The position numbers were made by a program, and so were the translations under genes. 64,000 bases of DNA from Heterocephalus glaber (Eukaryota; Chordata; Mammalia; Rodentia; Bathyergidae): NCBI RefSeq assembly GCF_000247695.1, contig NW_004624734.1, positions 15,761,983-15,825,982 on the forward strand, given 5' to 3'. Each line of letters opens with the position of its first letter. Position 1 is the stretch's first letter. This document shows, piece after piece, positions 11,946 to 24,514 of this stretch. Under the pieces are notes generated by a model. That model saw only the letters and a list, made by a program, of their open reading frames with translations, had not been told where the DNA came from and ran no database searches.

Positions 11946-14900
11946 TATGTGTATATGTGTGTTTGCATAAACACTGATTCCAGGGTTAAATAGATACTCT
12001 GTAATCTCTACAATTCTTTTGAGATGGAAGAAAATACATCCGGAAGACTTTTAGATCAGTTAATTGTAAACTGCGACCAGTGACTACAGTAGAGAAGTCC
12101 AAATGAGAATATTTTTCTAAAACTTGCAATGGGCTATAGAAATATTTATATTCAAATATCCAATTATTATTCTTGTTGCTTTTGAAAGCCTTAACAATTG
12201 GTATTCATGTTTTTATTGTTTTGGATTTTGTGTTTTTCACAGTTGGCAATACTTTTCACTTCTTCATACAATTACTAAATGTAAATATGAATAAAACAGC
12301 TATTGTAAAATAAATAGTTCCTTTTGTAACTTTGAAAATAATTTTTCTGTTATTAAATAATTTTAATTACAGAAATGGTTTGAAAATTGTGCAGCTTTGT
12401 TTTCACACTGTGCAAGAATATGTCACAAATTAAGGAACAGTGTCTAGGTTTTGTTGTGAAATAAGTATTCTTGCTTTTTTAGACGGATCCTACCAATGTT
12501 AAAACTTCCCTGATAATTTTACAAATCAACCAGTAGATTAAAAGTGAACAATGGCCTTGTGAACAATGGGATAGGAAATTGATGGCCACATTTCTCAGAC
12601 TTGAATCATGGCCAAAAACCTTTCATCACCACTGGATTTCTCTTTGCCTTGGTGTCCCTATCTTAAAAATTCTTTGTCCTAGAGAATTAAAATTGGGTAG
12701 CTGAGAGATTTGAGAAATGTCCCCTCAATTCCTAGGACCAAAGTTTAGAAGATGTTGATTGTCATCAACTTTTAGATCAGGGATTATTAATTTAGAGTTC
12801 ACAAGTTCATATGCCTTAGCTGAATGTCAGGGGGGTCTCTGGACCTGAATAATGAATTTCGAGTGTATGGAGAACTGAATACCAGGAGAGGAATCATAGT
12901 TTTCACTAAATTCTTACTGTGATCTCTGTCCCTCAGATTTTAAGGCAATGGTACTACACAATATTTTTGTCATATATTTCAAACCAGATGCTCCTTTTCT
13001 GAAATGCTATCTTTGGCAAGGAAATTGGAGAAAAATCAAAGGTCACTCATAAAACAGATTTTACTCCTTGAGTTTGATGGAATACATTTGTCCTTAGTGA
13101 ACTCTTTCCTCTGGATTCCTGTTCCTCTCTGATTCCATAGGGAATGAAAGTATTCCTCCTGGTAGTCACCCATTATCTTTCTCTTATGGTTCTGTCCTTG
13201 TTTTAGTATAAAGATTTTTGATTGTCTCTCTTCCTACTCCTTTCTCTTAATCAGGTCACTTCTTAAATAAAGGTCCATGCTCACTCTATGCTAACTCTCC
13301 ATTTCTTTCAATTCACCTTGTAACTGAACGGCATCTGTGCTGACAGCAGCATGCATTTTCGAGAGGACTCCGGAAGTGTCTACTTAGGGCAATTATCAGA
13401 GCATCACTGGGATTTACTCCTCCTATACCTCAGAACTCTACCCTGAAATTTTACCCGACTATGATGAGTCCCTAATCTTACCAATGACCCCTGTCTATAC
13501 CCAGCAGGTCTTTTCAATAACTGAGCATTCAATCCTAATTAGAAACAGCTGTGTCCTTGTGCCTGCCCCGAAGCAGAAGGCGCCAGGGAAGGGGTATTTT
13601 TTTCATCCTTCCTAAACCAGGTTGGTGACTGGAGGGAGAAGCACATATCCACCTCAGAATCCTTTAGGAGTAGGACAGATAGAAACACTCCTGTTATCAA
13701 GGAAGGGTCTGCTGTAATATTTGTTTTTCTCTCCTAATTTATTGTTTAGCCTTGGGCCGAACAGCATCTTAAAGAATGCAAGTTGAGGAGAACTTTATGA
13801 AGGCTGAGAGCACACATTACAATCACAAAATTTTCAAGGCTCACAAAGCTTGCATAATTACACAGGCTGCCTGGGCCTTCGGGCACTTTTCAGCTATAAT
13901 GGCAATCTGGCTAATTTCCCATCGGCTTAATCTATAACTTCAAAGACTCCTAAAGCAGTTACACTTATTCTGTTTGCTTTTCAGGTGACCTACACTATTC
14001 GTATTGTACAGCCAAGTTCTCAGGTTGATGAATTAGAAGACTTCTATGTTAATTTAGAGTTTTTTCCTAAACATTGCTTCTCTGCAAAAGTAATCCTTAA
14101 ATGATATAGTAGTAAACATTTCTCATCAAGTGTCACTTTTGCAAACTTGAGAGTTTCAAAAATAACAGTTGTCTGATTTTTTTAACTGCAACTTCTTATT
14201 TAAATACTGAATAATATATGTTCAGATAGAAAGTACAAAAATATAGGGAGAACATAAAAAGAAATATTAAGTCATCAAATATTCTACTTCCCAGACATTA
14301 ATACTGTTAATATGTTTTGTATTCAGCAATTAACTCAGTAGAAGCTATGTAGGTAACCAGGGATTATAAGACTATAGGCATTGTATATCCTTGAGCGCTT
14401 TTTAAAATCATTCATATTTTTGCACACACATATACATATTAATATATATTATGTGTTTATTTTCTTTAGTCTCTTTTTCTTTCTCCTTTTTGTTCTTTTA
14501 AACAAAATCTGGATTCTGTGGAGTGTCTAGTGTTATATTTTGCCATTGTTTTGTTTGACTTTACTCTGTGATCTTTCGAATGAAATTACATGTTCTTTAA
14601 AGAACATTAAATAAATCTTTGTGTAATATCTCTTTCCACAAGTAATTATAACATACTGGAGAGAATTCTAAATTCTTGATGCCTTATATTATGCATTACA
14701 TAAAATGTCTCTTGATTATTATTCTCCTCTTGTAATTTCAATGCTTTCTTTACTTTGCACTCTCTCAAGCATATATATTTCTTAATCTCTTTCTTAGGTT
14801 TTATACCTCTGTTTTCCTTTTTCTAAAAAAATGTTAACAAAACATTAACTGCCTTTAGGAAGTTAGGGTCAGAAAGCAACAACACAGTAGAAAATTTCTT

Positions 14901-15519
14901 TGAGAAATGTGGAGTAGAAGGTAATAATTTGATATTGCAAGTTGTTTTTTCTTATTTAATATAACCTCATTTAAATTAGAATAGACTTTTCTGGAAAAGG
15001 TATATAATGTTTACTATACCATAGTCATTAAATGATTAATAGTAATGCTAAAGATAAATCACACCGAATCCTAATATATAGTGCAAAAAATACTTAATTT
15101 GTGAGGTAATTGTATGTATCCTTGCTGAGATAATAAAGATCGAGTAACTAAAGGATGGATAAATGAAGGAAAAGTGACAAATATTCCTTACGTAAATTAA
15201 AATAGTAAATTTAGAATAGATGAGAGAAGTGGATAATCAGTACTAGAACATTTCCATAATCAGTCTTGCAGTCAATTAATAAATGATAAGACTTAGTGAG
15301 CAAAACCTTGAAGAGGCCTTGCCTAAATACATTTCCTGCAAGATATTTATTAATTACTATGGTAGTTTTAACATTACTGCAGATTCTTTCATGTTTTTCC
15401 TTCCAGAAGGGGTTTAATTTCCCTTCTTTGACTGTGAACTAGAGTTGAGTGACTGGAATCTAAAGAATAGAGTTTGGAAAGGAAAAATTAGCAACTAGCT
15501 ATTTTAACTGTCAGAACTT
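11946..15519. other. Unique DNA with a possible conserved noncoding block
   Basis: No gene or confident repeat was seen. The segment 13730-13990 has balanced composition, AT-rich homeodomain-like cores (ataattacac, tataatggc, ctaatttccc) and no open frame, which is the look of a conserved enhancer. This is inference only. The segment 12770-12870 may be a decayed DNA transposon. Confidence 0.35.
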
Positions 15520-16060
15520 TATGCAAGTGGTCAAGGTTAACAATACCAATAATAAGTCATGTGGTTACTATGTTTCTACTGATAGGAGGTTATCTAATTC
15601 TCACCCTGGTATTCTCCCTCAATAATAGGAAAACAGCAGATTAACCCAAGTGAGGAACATGGTTAAAATGTGAGAAAAAATGACTCATCAGAACTCTTCA
15701 AATGTGTGGAGGTCATAATAGCAAAAAAGGAAACAGAGAGAGAGAGAGAGAGCAAAAACACAATATGAAATGTGCATAATTTAGAAGAGATTAGAGGAAA
15801 CGTGACAACACATTATACTCAATTGGATCACGGAAGGAAAAAAGATATTAGTGCAAAATCTTGTGAGGTTTGAAATTAATTTTTAGTTTAGCTAATAAAT
15901 ATATCATTAATTTCTTAGCATTCATGAATATGTTATGGGTATATAAAATGATGTTGCCTGTAGCAACATGAAGATGTAAAAGGTCTCTGTATTATTCTAT
16001 CTATTCTGTATATCAGCAAATACTTCAAAGTAGAAATGTTTTAAATAATATTCTCTTTAT
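15520..16060 (+). mobile_element. L1M-class LINE-1 3' end
   Basis: Ordered L1M landmarks are visible: caagtggtcaaggttaac, catgtggttactatg, ctaattctcaccctggtatt, ataggaaaacagcagattaa, gaaacgtgacaacac, a 'tggatcacggaagg' block and aagatattagtgcaaaatc. The end is tctctgtattattctatc followed by an A/T-rich tail. An (AG)9 microsatellite interrupts it at 15735-15752. Confidence 0.75.
15735..15752. repeat. (AG)9 microsatellite
   Basis: A pure AG dinucleotide run lies inside the L1M 3' end. Confidence 0.9.
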
Positions 16061-17187
16061 ATGTTAAAATGGATTCCTAAAGTTGTCATGTGTATGTAAA
16101 TACTGTAGGAACTTGTTAACAGTTCAGTGTGATATAGCATATGTAAGAGATTATAATTATCAACTTATTGTCCTTTCCTCTGATTGAACTAGGTGAGGGG
16201 AAGTAATGGAGCCTCCTAAACTGTTCCCTTATGATTTAAAGATTGTTTTCTGCCTTTCTTATTTTTGGTTTGTTTTTATAGGTTAGGGAAATGTAACCAC
16301 TGAGCCCTCTCAAGTAATTTATTCTAATAAGCTCTTTGATCCTGTCATAGTAAAGTTTTCAAACATACTTGTTGCTTATGGCTGTGTCCTAGGGGATTTA
16401 CTTCAAATGACCCAGAGGAAGAAAGAGATTGTTTAACTTTTTTGTATATACTATTTCAATGAAGTTTTAGAAAGTAGTTCTTTGCAGTGAAACTCTATAG
16501 TCAGAATATAAGAAATTAGACCAGAATTTTCACTGTCCTAGAACTATAGTTTCTTACAAAAATAGTTATATTTTAAACATGTCTTCTAATCTTAAAAGCT
16601 ATGCAGATTTCATCAAACTCTTAAGAATAAAGAGAAAAGATTGCATGAAAACATTTCTGTCCAGCAATCAACATTTTCTAAACTGTCAATCACAAAAATC
16701 AACTTCCTCAAACCCAGACTCTTCTTCTGTGAAAGGAATGTGAAATTTTGGGTGTGGCTTAAATAATCTTCAATTACAAGGATACCTCATCAAGGAGAGA
16801 ATATTCATATTTGTGAAATGGAATTGGAGAGTGTACACAGAAATCACTAGTGTTTGTGTTTTAATTGTACTTTTTCACAAAAGGAGAAATTCACTGGCTT
16901 TTAACTTTAAGGAAGTAGAAATGAAATGTATTCAGAAATGTGTCAAAACTTATTTTACCAATTTATTTCATTTAGAAGTATTACTTTATGTAATATTACT
17001 TTTTAAAATACAACAAATGTTTTCATTTTGAGTATGCACTGGAGTATTTCTTAGGAAATTTACATACCATGTTTACACCTCAATTACTTCGTCTGTAAAA
17101 TAGAAATTATGCAATTTTCAATTGCAAAATATAGTATAAGGGGTAAATATTCACTTTATATATATCAAGGTATTTCCTAAGTACTTA
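16061..17187. other. AT-rich unique DNA, no gene seen
   Basis: Nothing was recognised. A 72-codon frame at 16813-17031 shows no codon bias or domain. Confidence 0.4.
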
Positions 17188-17204
17188 TTGTCTTTATATT
17201 TCTT

Positions 17205-17300
17205 TCTTTGTTTTTTTTTTTTTTTTGGTACCAGGGATCAAACTCGGGTCCTTGCACTTGTGCAGCAGGCGGCGAAAGCACTGAGCTAAATCCCCAGCAC
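17205..17300 (-). mobile_element. ID-type tRNA-derived SINE, full length, 17-bp TSD
   Basis: The plus strand shows a T-run (reversed A tail), ggtaccagggatcaaactcg (B box reversed) and gagctaaatccccagc (A box reversed). Perfect 17-bp direct repeats ttgtctttatatttctt flank it at 17188-17204 and 17301-17317. It shares the diagnostic gcaggcggcg block with the other copies here. Retained CpGs and an intact TSD indicate a young insertion. Confidence 0.93.
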
Positions 17301-17713
17301 TTGTCTTTATATTTCTTAAATTAAAATATAAAATTCATAATTTTAAAGAATTCTACAAATTATAATAACTTTAAGGTAGTAAAATGTTAAAGACAAAGAA
17401 CTGAGTTTTCAATACTTAATAATATAATAAAATATACATATATGCTTTGATGTGGAATTTGATTTTTACTACCAGTCTGGAAAGTCAGCTTGGTATGGCT
17501 ACATTTCAGCTTCATGTTTAACAACAGAGTAGTTCCTTGCCTTGTCTGGGAATAGCTACTTTCATTTCAAACCTTTCTGGAGTACACTTAGCTATCAAAG
17601 ATCTCAGTTCTATACGGCCAAGACTAGTAGCTTTGAAGTCAGTTCAAAATTAAATCACATTAATGTTTTGGCTTACTAATTCTTTCTGGAAAACAAGATA
17701 TGGGAATATTGCT

Positions 17714-18090
17714 GTGTGTTAGATAGCTTTCTGTTACTATAACAAAATAGCTGAGATAATCAAATTGTAAGGAGGAAAGTTTTATTTTGGCTCATGATTT
17801 CTGAAGGTTCAGTTCAAAAGCACTTGGCCCTGATTTTTTGTGGCTCTGTCCATACAGTATATTATGGCAGAAATGTGTAGCAGGGGAAGCCTGGTCACCT
17901 TATAATGTTGGGGAAGCCAAAAGAAAGAGGGGGTCTAAGGTCCTAGTATCCCCTTTAAGGGTATCCATACATACCTAATTGTCTTGTACTAGGCTCCACC
18001 TCCTAAAGGTTCCACTATCTTCCCATAGCACTACTGACTGAAGACTAAGCCTTCAACCCAAGTGGCTTTGCGGTTCCAAACTATAGCAAG
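17714..18090 (-). mobile_element. ERVL-MaLR LTR, antisense
   Basis: The plus strand starts gtgtgttagatagctttctg ttactataac and continues with ggaggaaagttttattttgg, attatggcagaaatgtg and ggctccacctcctaaagg. It ends near ctatagcaagctgtattag. This is the inverted order of rodent MaLR LTRs. It appears close to full length and has no internal region beside it, so it is a solo LTR. Confidence 0.75.
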
Positions 18091-18700
18091 CTGTATTAGC
18101 CAATGAAAATAAATTACGTGAAGCAGCCAGTACAATGTGCATCTCATTTTTTATAATCAACAACCCTTAGTATTCTTGTACCTGCTCAATTCAGCATATT
18201 TGCTATCCCTATGATCTATTGGAAAAATTCCTGGGGCAGCTTCCATATGTAACAGAACAAGTCTGTGTGTGTTCAGGCCACACTGCGACAGGCTTATCAA
18301 ATTAGGTACTTCTTAGATATCTTAGAAAATGAAGGAGGTAGAGGAGTAAAATAATGAAAACCACAAATGGAGTCAAATATGAAATCAAAGCAAATACTGT
18401 AATTGTAAGGCATATGTCTGAATAAAGAATCTGCTGATTTCATACTGGATTTTGGACAGTTTGAAGTCTGGAACCTGCAGGCTTTTAGAAGCAAGAATAT
18501 TTAGGGTTGGTTGAACAACTTGCCTCTCACAAGCTAGGACTCTTGAGCCATAGGGCTACTGTTTGGCTGGGAAATCCACTTAAGGAAAACAAGTTGATAC
18601 TGAAAGGTTGAAGTAGGTTTAAAAATTGCTCTGATGGTGGCTTAGAAACATGAAAAATAACAGTGAACTTTTCCTTTTCTTGAACTTGGAAACAGGAATA

Positions 18701-18701
18701 T

Positions 18702-18736
<35 letters not shown>

Positions 18737-18813
18737 TTTGGTACCAGGGATTGAATTCGGGACCTTACACTTGTGAGGCAGGCGGCGGAACCACTGAGCT
18801 AAATCCCCAGCCC
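18701..18813 (-). mobile_element. ID-type SINE with (TTTA)n-expanded tail
   Basis: The tail at 18701-18739 has become a tetranucleotide (TTTA)n microsatellite. The body follows: ggtaccagggattgaattcg, a gcaggcggcgg block and gagctaaatccccagccc. Candidate direct repeats (aggaatattta before, agaaatgttta after) are imperfect, suggesting an older insertion than the one at 17205. Confidence 0.9.
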
Positions 18814-18879
18814 AGAAATGTTTACTTTTTATAATATGACTTGTTCTGATTTGCAGTCTTTAAATCCTTCTGTTTCACA

Positions 18880-19080
18880 GATTCATCTCTTGCTTCTAAC
18901 TCATATATGCAATTTTCCCCTGTTAGTCAACACTCCCTACCATTGCACCTCTACACATACTGGGTACCTCTGCCCTGCAACACCTTCTCCATTGAGTGAG
19001 CTGCCACTTATTTTTCAAGGCTCAGTTTAAATGTCATGGCCACTGGAAAGCTTATCATAAGGCAACACTTACAAGGTATT
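18880..19080 (+). mobile_element. L2-type LINE fragment
   Basis: A stretch around 19000-19060 reads tttttcaaggctcagtttaa then atgtcatggccactgg. It resembles the L2 3' region (caggtctcagctcaaatgtcacctcct) in sense orientation. It is diverged and the boundaries are approximate. Confidence 0.5.
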
Positions 19081-19210
19081 TAATGACCCTCCCAACCTAT
19101 CTTCCAGTCAGTGCCTAGACAATCTCAGCCCCCCGTTTCTCCTATTTCACATAGAAATTTGAAACAATGCAAGCATTTCCCGTTGTATAATGTCTTTATT
19201 TTTGCATTTA

Positions 19211-19224
19211 TCTCTCTCTCTCCT

Positions 19225-19287
<63 letters not shown>
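19211..19287. repeat. Compound (TC)n(TG)n microsatellite
   Basis: A TC run with one interruption (19211-19247) switches to a pure TG run (19248-19287). The two overlapping frames encoding SLSLS and CVCVCV across it are repeat artefacts. Confidence 0.95.
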
Positions 19288-19289
<2 letters not shown>

Positions 19290-19769
19290 AAGTACCTCAA
19301 AGGTCAGTTCTTCTTTCCTTGTTTTTTTTTTTCTTTTAGTCCACTGTTGGTATTTACAGCTAGGTATTCAATAAAGAACTACATGGATGACAACTTTATA
19401 TTTTCATTTCTAGGCAAATTTGGGTTCCTCTTTATTAGAGACAGAAGGAAGACATTGAATAACTTTCTCAAGTTTACACATTTACAAATGACAGAAATAA
19501 CAAACCTAAACAAATACAGTGGAATTTTTTTCCTATTCCCCCAGCATAAACTGGAATCAAGCAATGATTTTGAAGAACTCAACTAGTTAGAGGTCCTAAA
19601 TCACTCCCTAAGAGTCACTCACAATCTGGTGAGAAAATGCACTACTGCGGTCTGTGGATCATAAAAGTGCCTCAAGTCCTGTCCAGAAAGTGATGCTTAC
19701 AGAAACAAGGAGGGTTGCAAAGTGCACAAGCTTATGCAAGGGCCACAGGGAACAACTCCTTAGTGACCA

Positions 19770-20205
19770 TGGTGTTGTTCTTGAGCTGCCTTAACAAGTA
19801 TCAATAGCAGAAACAGCATCTCACAGTTCTGGGGCCCAGAAGCCTGAAAACTAAGTGTTAACAGAGTTGGTTCCCTCTGAGAACTGTGAAAAAGAATCTA
19901 ATCTCATGTCTTTCTCTCAGCTTTTGATGGTTTGCTCACCTATTTTGTCTCACCTGGTTTGTGTGGAGATTACTGCAATTTCTACACAGTGTTCGTCCTT
20001 TTTCTCTGACTTTCTGTTCAAATACACCTTTTGCATAAGGTCTTGAGACTTATTGGATTAGGAGCCCATTCTGCTCTAGTAGGGAATCATCCTAACTGAA
20101 TTAATTACATCTACCACAACCTTATTTACCAATAAGGTGACATTTTGTGGTATTAAGGATCGGAACTTCAACATTAACTTTAGGGAAGATACAGTTCATC
20201 TCTTA
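19770..20205 (-). mobile_element. MLT1-like MaLR LTR, antisense
   Basis: The plus strand runs from ttgagctgccttaacaagta through catctcacagttctgggg and ggttccctctgag to attaattacatctaccacaa, accaataaggtgacattttg and ggaacttcaacatta. This is the antisense order of an ancient MaLR LTR, nearly full length. Confidence 0.7.
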
Positions 20206-21820
20206 GCAGAAGGCAGGAGTCTAAGGAAGACCAGTGTATTTACAAATGAGAGAATTTGCATACAAACTGCAGAGAACAGTGTATGTGAGAAGGCGTGCAC
20301 TAATAGAGATGGGATTTGGGTCTACAACATCTGTAATTGAATTTGTCTGTTGGCCTGTGTGAAAACTAAAGGGAAAGAGACACCAGGGGACCCAGATCTT
20401 TTCCAACTCTCTTGGTTATCTAGAGAAGCATTAGAAGCTGTTACCAGGATGGCAGAAACTACATCAATAATAATGATAAACATTATTTCTTTCAATACTT
20501 CTAATCTGAGATACAACTGCATGAAGCTAGTGCCATGTTAGTTCTGTATTAGAGATAATTAAACAGAGTCATTAGCAGTTTATGTACTGTACAGTAGTTT
20601 GCTTTGGATCACAAAGGTTGTAAAACCCAGATCATGATTTGAACTTAGGAGGCAAGGAAGCAGTCCATGGGCCATGTTGCTTGATAATTAGACATTTGAT
20701 CATTTACTACCTATCCACTTCTTCCCTTCTTTTCTCTTTCTTTCAGTTTTCTTTTCCTTTCTCTTTACTGATCTTCTTTCCTTCCCTTATTCACTTCCTA
20801 CTTTTCTTCCTTGCTATAAAATTTTAAAGAATACAACCAAAATACCAGGTCAAATATTGTGCTTTGCCCTTTGTCATTCCATTTCTCATTGAAGAGCATT
20901 GTCCTTGATGATGCATATCAGCATCCAGGATTCAGGATAAATGCAGTGAGTCAGGGCAGAGGTTTGACTTCATATACAGGCACACTTGAATCCATCCAGT
21001 GCCTGCAAATGTCCACCTCCACACCAGACCCTAGGGGTAAGCTGGAAACTGAATTTATATTTTCTACTTTTATATTTAAGTCCAGGGTTCTTCCTGCCAC
21101 ACAATCTTCAGAGCAAAGGCATCAGGAAATTCTTAATCTAGTTTGTTTCCACAGCTTATAAGCAGCTGTCGTTATAAATAAAAGCTGGTGTCACTCTCAC
21201 TAAACTTGAAATTTAACACATGCTTTTGCCACTCAATGAGGGATTTCCTCTGACACACTTAACTACGTAAATCTCCTGTTCTCCAGTGGTTTTCCTTTGG
21301 TATTATACTACTATAAAAGCACATTTGGTGACAAAGACTTAACAATATAAAAGAGTAATAATGAACCTTGAAAATAAGGCTGAAAATTCCACAAATACAG
21401 GATCATCTTTCATGAAATTTGCCATTTTCTTCTCCCAAGCCGCAATTATTACGAAAAATCAGACATCTAGATCAAATTGAAATCTGGAATGGGAAAATAA
21501 GATGAAGTTTACTATTTCAGGCCTAGAATTGGTTGCACAATCTTGGTTAGTAAAGAAGAAATATCTTTCTAAAGATCATATTCATCTATTAAGCTTTATT
21601 ATAAACTTTTCAACTGATATGCAATTACAATGGATATAAGTATAACTTAGGTGGAAATGTTTTGATGGAGGAGATGAATAAGAAAGACTGAGAAATATAT
21701 TTAATCACCTTATACTTTATACCTCACAGTATTCATATATGAACATCCAAAACCTTCAATGCTTACTCATCCCTGAATTTCATCTTATATATCCAATTTT
21801 AACTACTTATTTGAACTTCC

Positions 21821-21840
21821 ATATATATATATATATATAT
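21821..21840. repeat. (AT)10 microsatellite
   Basis: A pure AT run of 20 bases follows ttgaacttcc. Confidence 0.95.
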
Positions 21841-22335
21841 GCAAGTATGTATATTCCAGTATTTCCTCTGTGAATATTGAACCATAATTCCAAAAACCTG
21901 TTTTAAGAATTGATCCAGTCTATTTTCTATGTTTTGAGTCAAAACTTAGTGTGGTATCTCAAAGAAATTAAGGTATATTAAAATCTGACATCACAAGCTC
22001 TACCATTAAACTAGCATCTTCACAATCCATGAATACTCAAGATTATGACAGAGCACAGTTCAGTCACAATCTTGATGGTAAGCCATGGAAACTGAATATT
22101 GATTTCCCAGAAAAGAATGGATTGTTTCATTAAAAATATGAGGGTATCATTGAAAGTGTGAGCTTGGTGAAATACAAGAACCAAGAGCCAAGCTCATGTT
22201 TCAGGGAGACGATTGATCTTTGTTCATTTTGGATTTAACATCCTTAGAGAGAATGTGTGATTGGCTAAGACCAAATAGAAGAAAGAATTGACCTACCGAG
22301 GTTTTGTAATATTAATATCATCCTGATTGAAAAGA

Positions 22336-22387
22336 TTCATAATAAGAAATTAAGAATGGCTCCAAAACTTCATAATAAGAAATTAAG
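22336..22387. repeat. Short direct duplication, 33-bp period
   Basis: The 19-mer ttcataataagaaattaag occurs perfectly at 22336-22354 and 22369-22387, separated by 14 bases. This is a small local duplication. Confidence 0.85.
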
Positions 22388-24059
22388 TATTGCATTAGAA
22401 GGACAGTTCAAAAGTGACTGACAACGAATATGGTATGGAGAATGTGTATATATGTGATAATTTTCTCTGCCAGTAAACACATCTTCATAATCATATAAAA
22501 TAATAACTCCAAATAAATGTACCAATATTCTTCTTCGGTTGTTTTAAAGACATCAAAACATCCTGTAAGTGTATGTGTGGATTCTGGAGACTGAAAATGG
22601 AATTCTGAGTCTGTTTTCTCCAACTTTAATATGAAGCATGTGATTTTGCTTCTAGATCTTTCATTACTTTACTTGAAAAATGAGATTTAAATAAAATTGA
22701 TAATGTAAAATGTTGTGAGAGAATATTGTATATGAAAGTCTTTCCCGAAATACCGAGCATCACGCATAAAGTTAGGTTTTCATTATTCAGATTCCTTTGG
22801 GTCAAACAAGGAAGACTGATTTTTTTCCTCCCTTTCCTTTTAGAAATGGATCTCCTGCACTTGCTCATTTCACACCAGTATGACTGACTACTGAACAGGC
22901 CTCCAAAGACTATGAAATGTTTTCCTTTGGCTGAAAGAGAAGTGTCAGTAGAACTGAAGAAGCAGTCATAAAAGTATTTTTTGTAAGTGAAAACAGTTAC
23001 CTTAACTGCTGAAGAAAGTTGGGTTCACCATTTCAATGCTAAGTAAAAGTGTGGCTTAGTTATTTTTATTTATGCCACTTAAAAGCCTCCTTGTTTTGTC
23101 TTTTCAGTGCCTTTTCACTATTAGTGAGCTATATTTCATGCTGGTCTGTAAGGAGTTATATAATTGTGTATTATTTTTCTTTCCCTCCAAAAAGAAGGAT
23201 TCTTAAGCCCCAGATTTCCCTCCTCCATGTGGCCTTTATTAATCTTCCCTGGGGGCTTTTTTACCCTCTGCCCTCTGATGTGAGGCTTAGCTGGGATGGT
23301 TCTTTTGGTCATAATTGAAAATTAATGATGAGAAGTAGCCCCAAACCACCCCATTCCCTTTCCCCTTCTACGGCCCAAGAAGTGTACAATGCAGATTTTA
23401 TTTCAGGGACTGGAGAGGTGATTAATTGTCACAGGGCCTCGACACTGGCTTCAGATAAGTGGTGTAGTTTGGCAGGAACACAAATATGTGGCCAGCATTC
23501 TCATCAATCTCCGAACACCACATGGAAAGGAAAAAGTCTTTGAGAGAACTTTATAAAGAGAGTTATTATTATGAAGCCAAATTTTCTATAAAGAAAGACT
23601 AATTTGTAGTCTCCATGAACCTATCCAAAGGAAAGGAGTTTGTACAACTACTTATAAGGAGACTTTTCTCCAAAAATGAAGATGTAAATGGAGTGTGAGG
23701 GTGAAAATAAGAAAGAAAAATACATGAGAGTTGAAGGTAAAATGTACAGAATCATTGCCACCAATCTGTGAGAACCATGAGGTTGGCCAAGAGCCACGGT
23801 TTTGTCATTCTACAGCTGAATCACACAGATGGCCTCGATGTATGTTAAGTAAATGAAAGAATAGAAACTGTGCTTTCTTTTTTGGATGCAGTCCTCATAT
23901 CTGATTCATGATCATTGAGAAAGAATATACATATGGCATTATATTTCTGTTATCTGATATTGTGATATGTATATTTTTATTAAACAATGCCATGGTCATC
24001 CACCTATCAACCCTAAATGGATCATCCTTCAGCTTGCCTCATACTTCCCTTCCCTATAT

Positions 24060-24440
24060 TTTACATATACAATACATTTACATTCATCATTGGGAACTTG
24101 TACCTTTATATGATGTATCTTGGTTCTTATATTTTCCCCACTCCCCTGCCCTCTCTTCAACCCCTACACCCCTCCCTATTTGCAAAGGCTTTTTTTCCAT
24201 TTCTTTCTTATTTCATACTTTTTCCTTTCCCTTCTTTCCTTTCCCCTACCCTTCCCTTTTCCCCTACCCCTTTAGACCTTTTCTTCCTATTTCACATTAT
24301 CAATTATTCATTTTAATCCTTATTTACACTTCCAATTTCTCATACCAGAGAAACTATTTTGTATTTATACATGTGTGTCCTATTTGTTTCACTTAAGAGT
24401 ATGTCCTCCATGTGCATCCATTTAGCTATAAATGCAGACT
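24060..24440 (-). mobile_element. L1 3' UTR with polypurine tract, antisense
   Basis: Reverse-complemented, this reads in order: a segment matching other L1s (catttagc... ggaggacata), gagaaattggaagtgtaaat, a G/A-rich tract, a ggagggtgtaggggttgaag-like stretch, then ccaatgatgaatgtaaatg and tattgtatatg. It is homologous to 35490-35835 and 62420-62690. The 162-codon plus-strand frame across it (about 23908-24396) translates the pyrimidine strand and is not a gene. Confidence 0.8.
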
Positions 24441-24514
24441 GAAGATTCTTACTGTGAACTGAAGTTCCACATAGTTCGTTGTTTGTATTTAGATGGGGCA
24501 GATTAGTTTTTGGT

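Larger units (their letters stand above)
20206..24059. other. Unique DNA; simple repeats and a possible conserved block
   Basis: No gene was identified. A pyrimidine-rich patch lies at 20721-20815. The stretch 23040-23560 is GC-richer with low repeat content and open frames of 72-89 codons. It also has an acceptor-like attttatttcag at about 23407, but no matching donor or codon bias. It looks more like conserved noncoding DNA than an exon (inference). Confidence 0.35.

Noticed and set aside
19111..19586. Frames with SLSLSL and CVCVCV runs
   Set aside because: They are translations of a TC/TG microsatellite.
23908..24396. 162-codon open frame on the plus strand
   Set aside because: It translates the pyrimidine strand of an antisense L1 3' UTR. 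Similar frames occur in the other copies of that repeat, and codon composition just reflects C/T richness.
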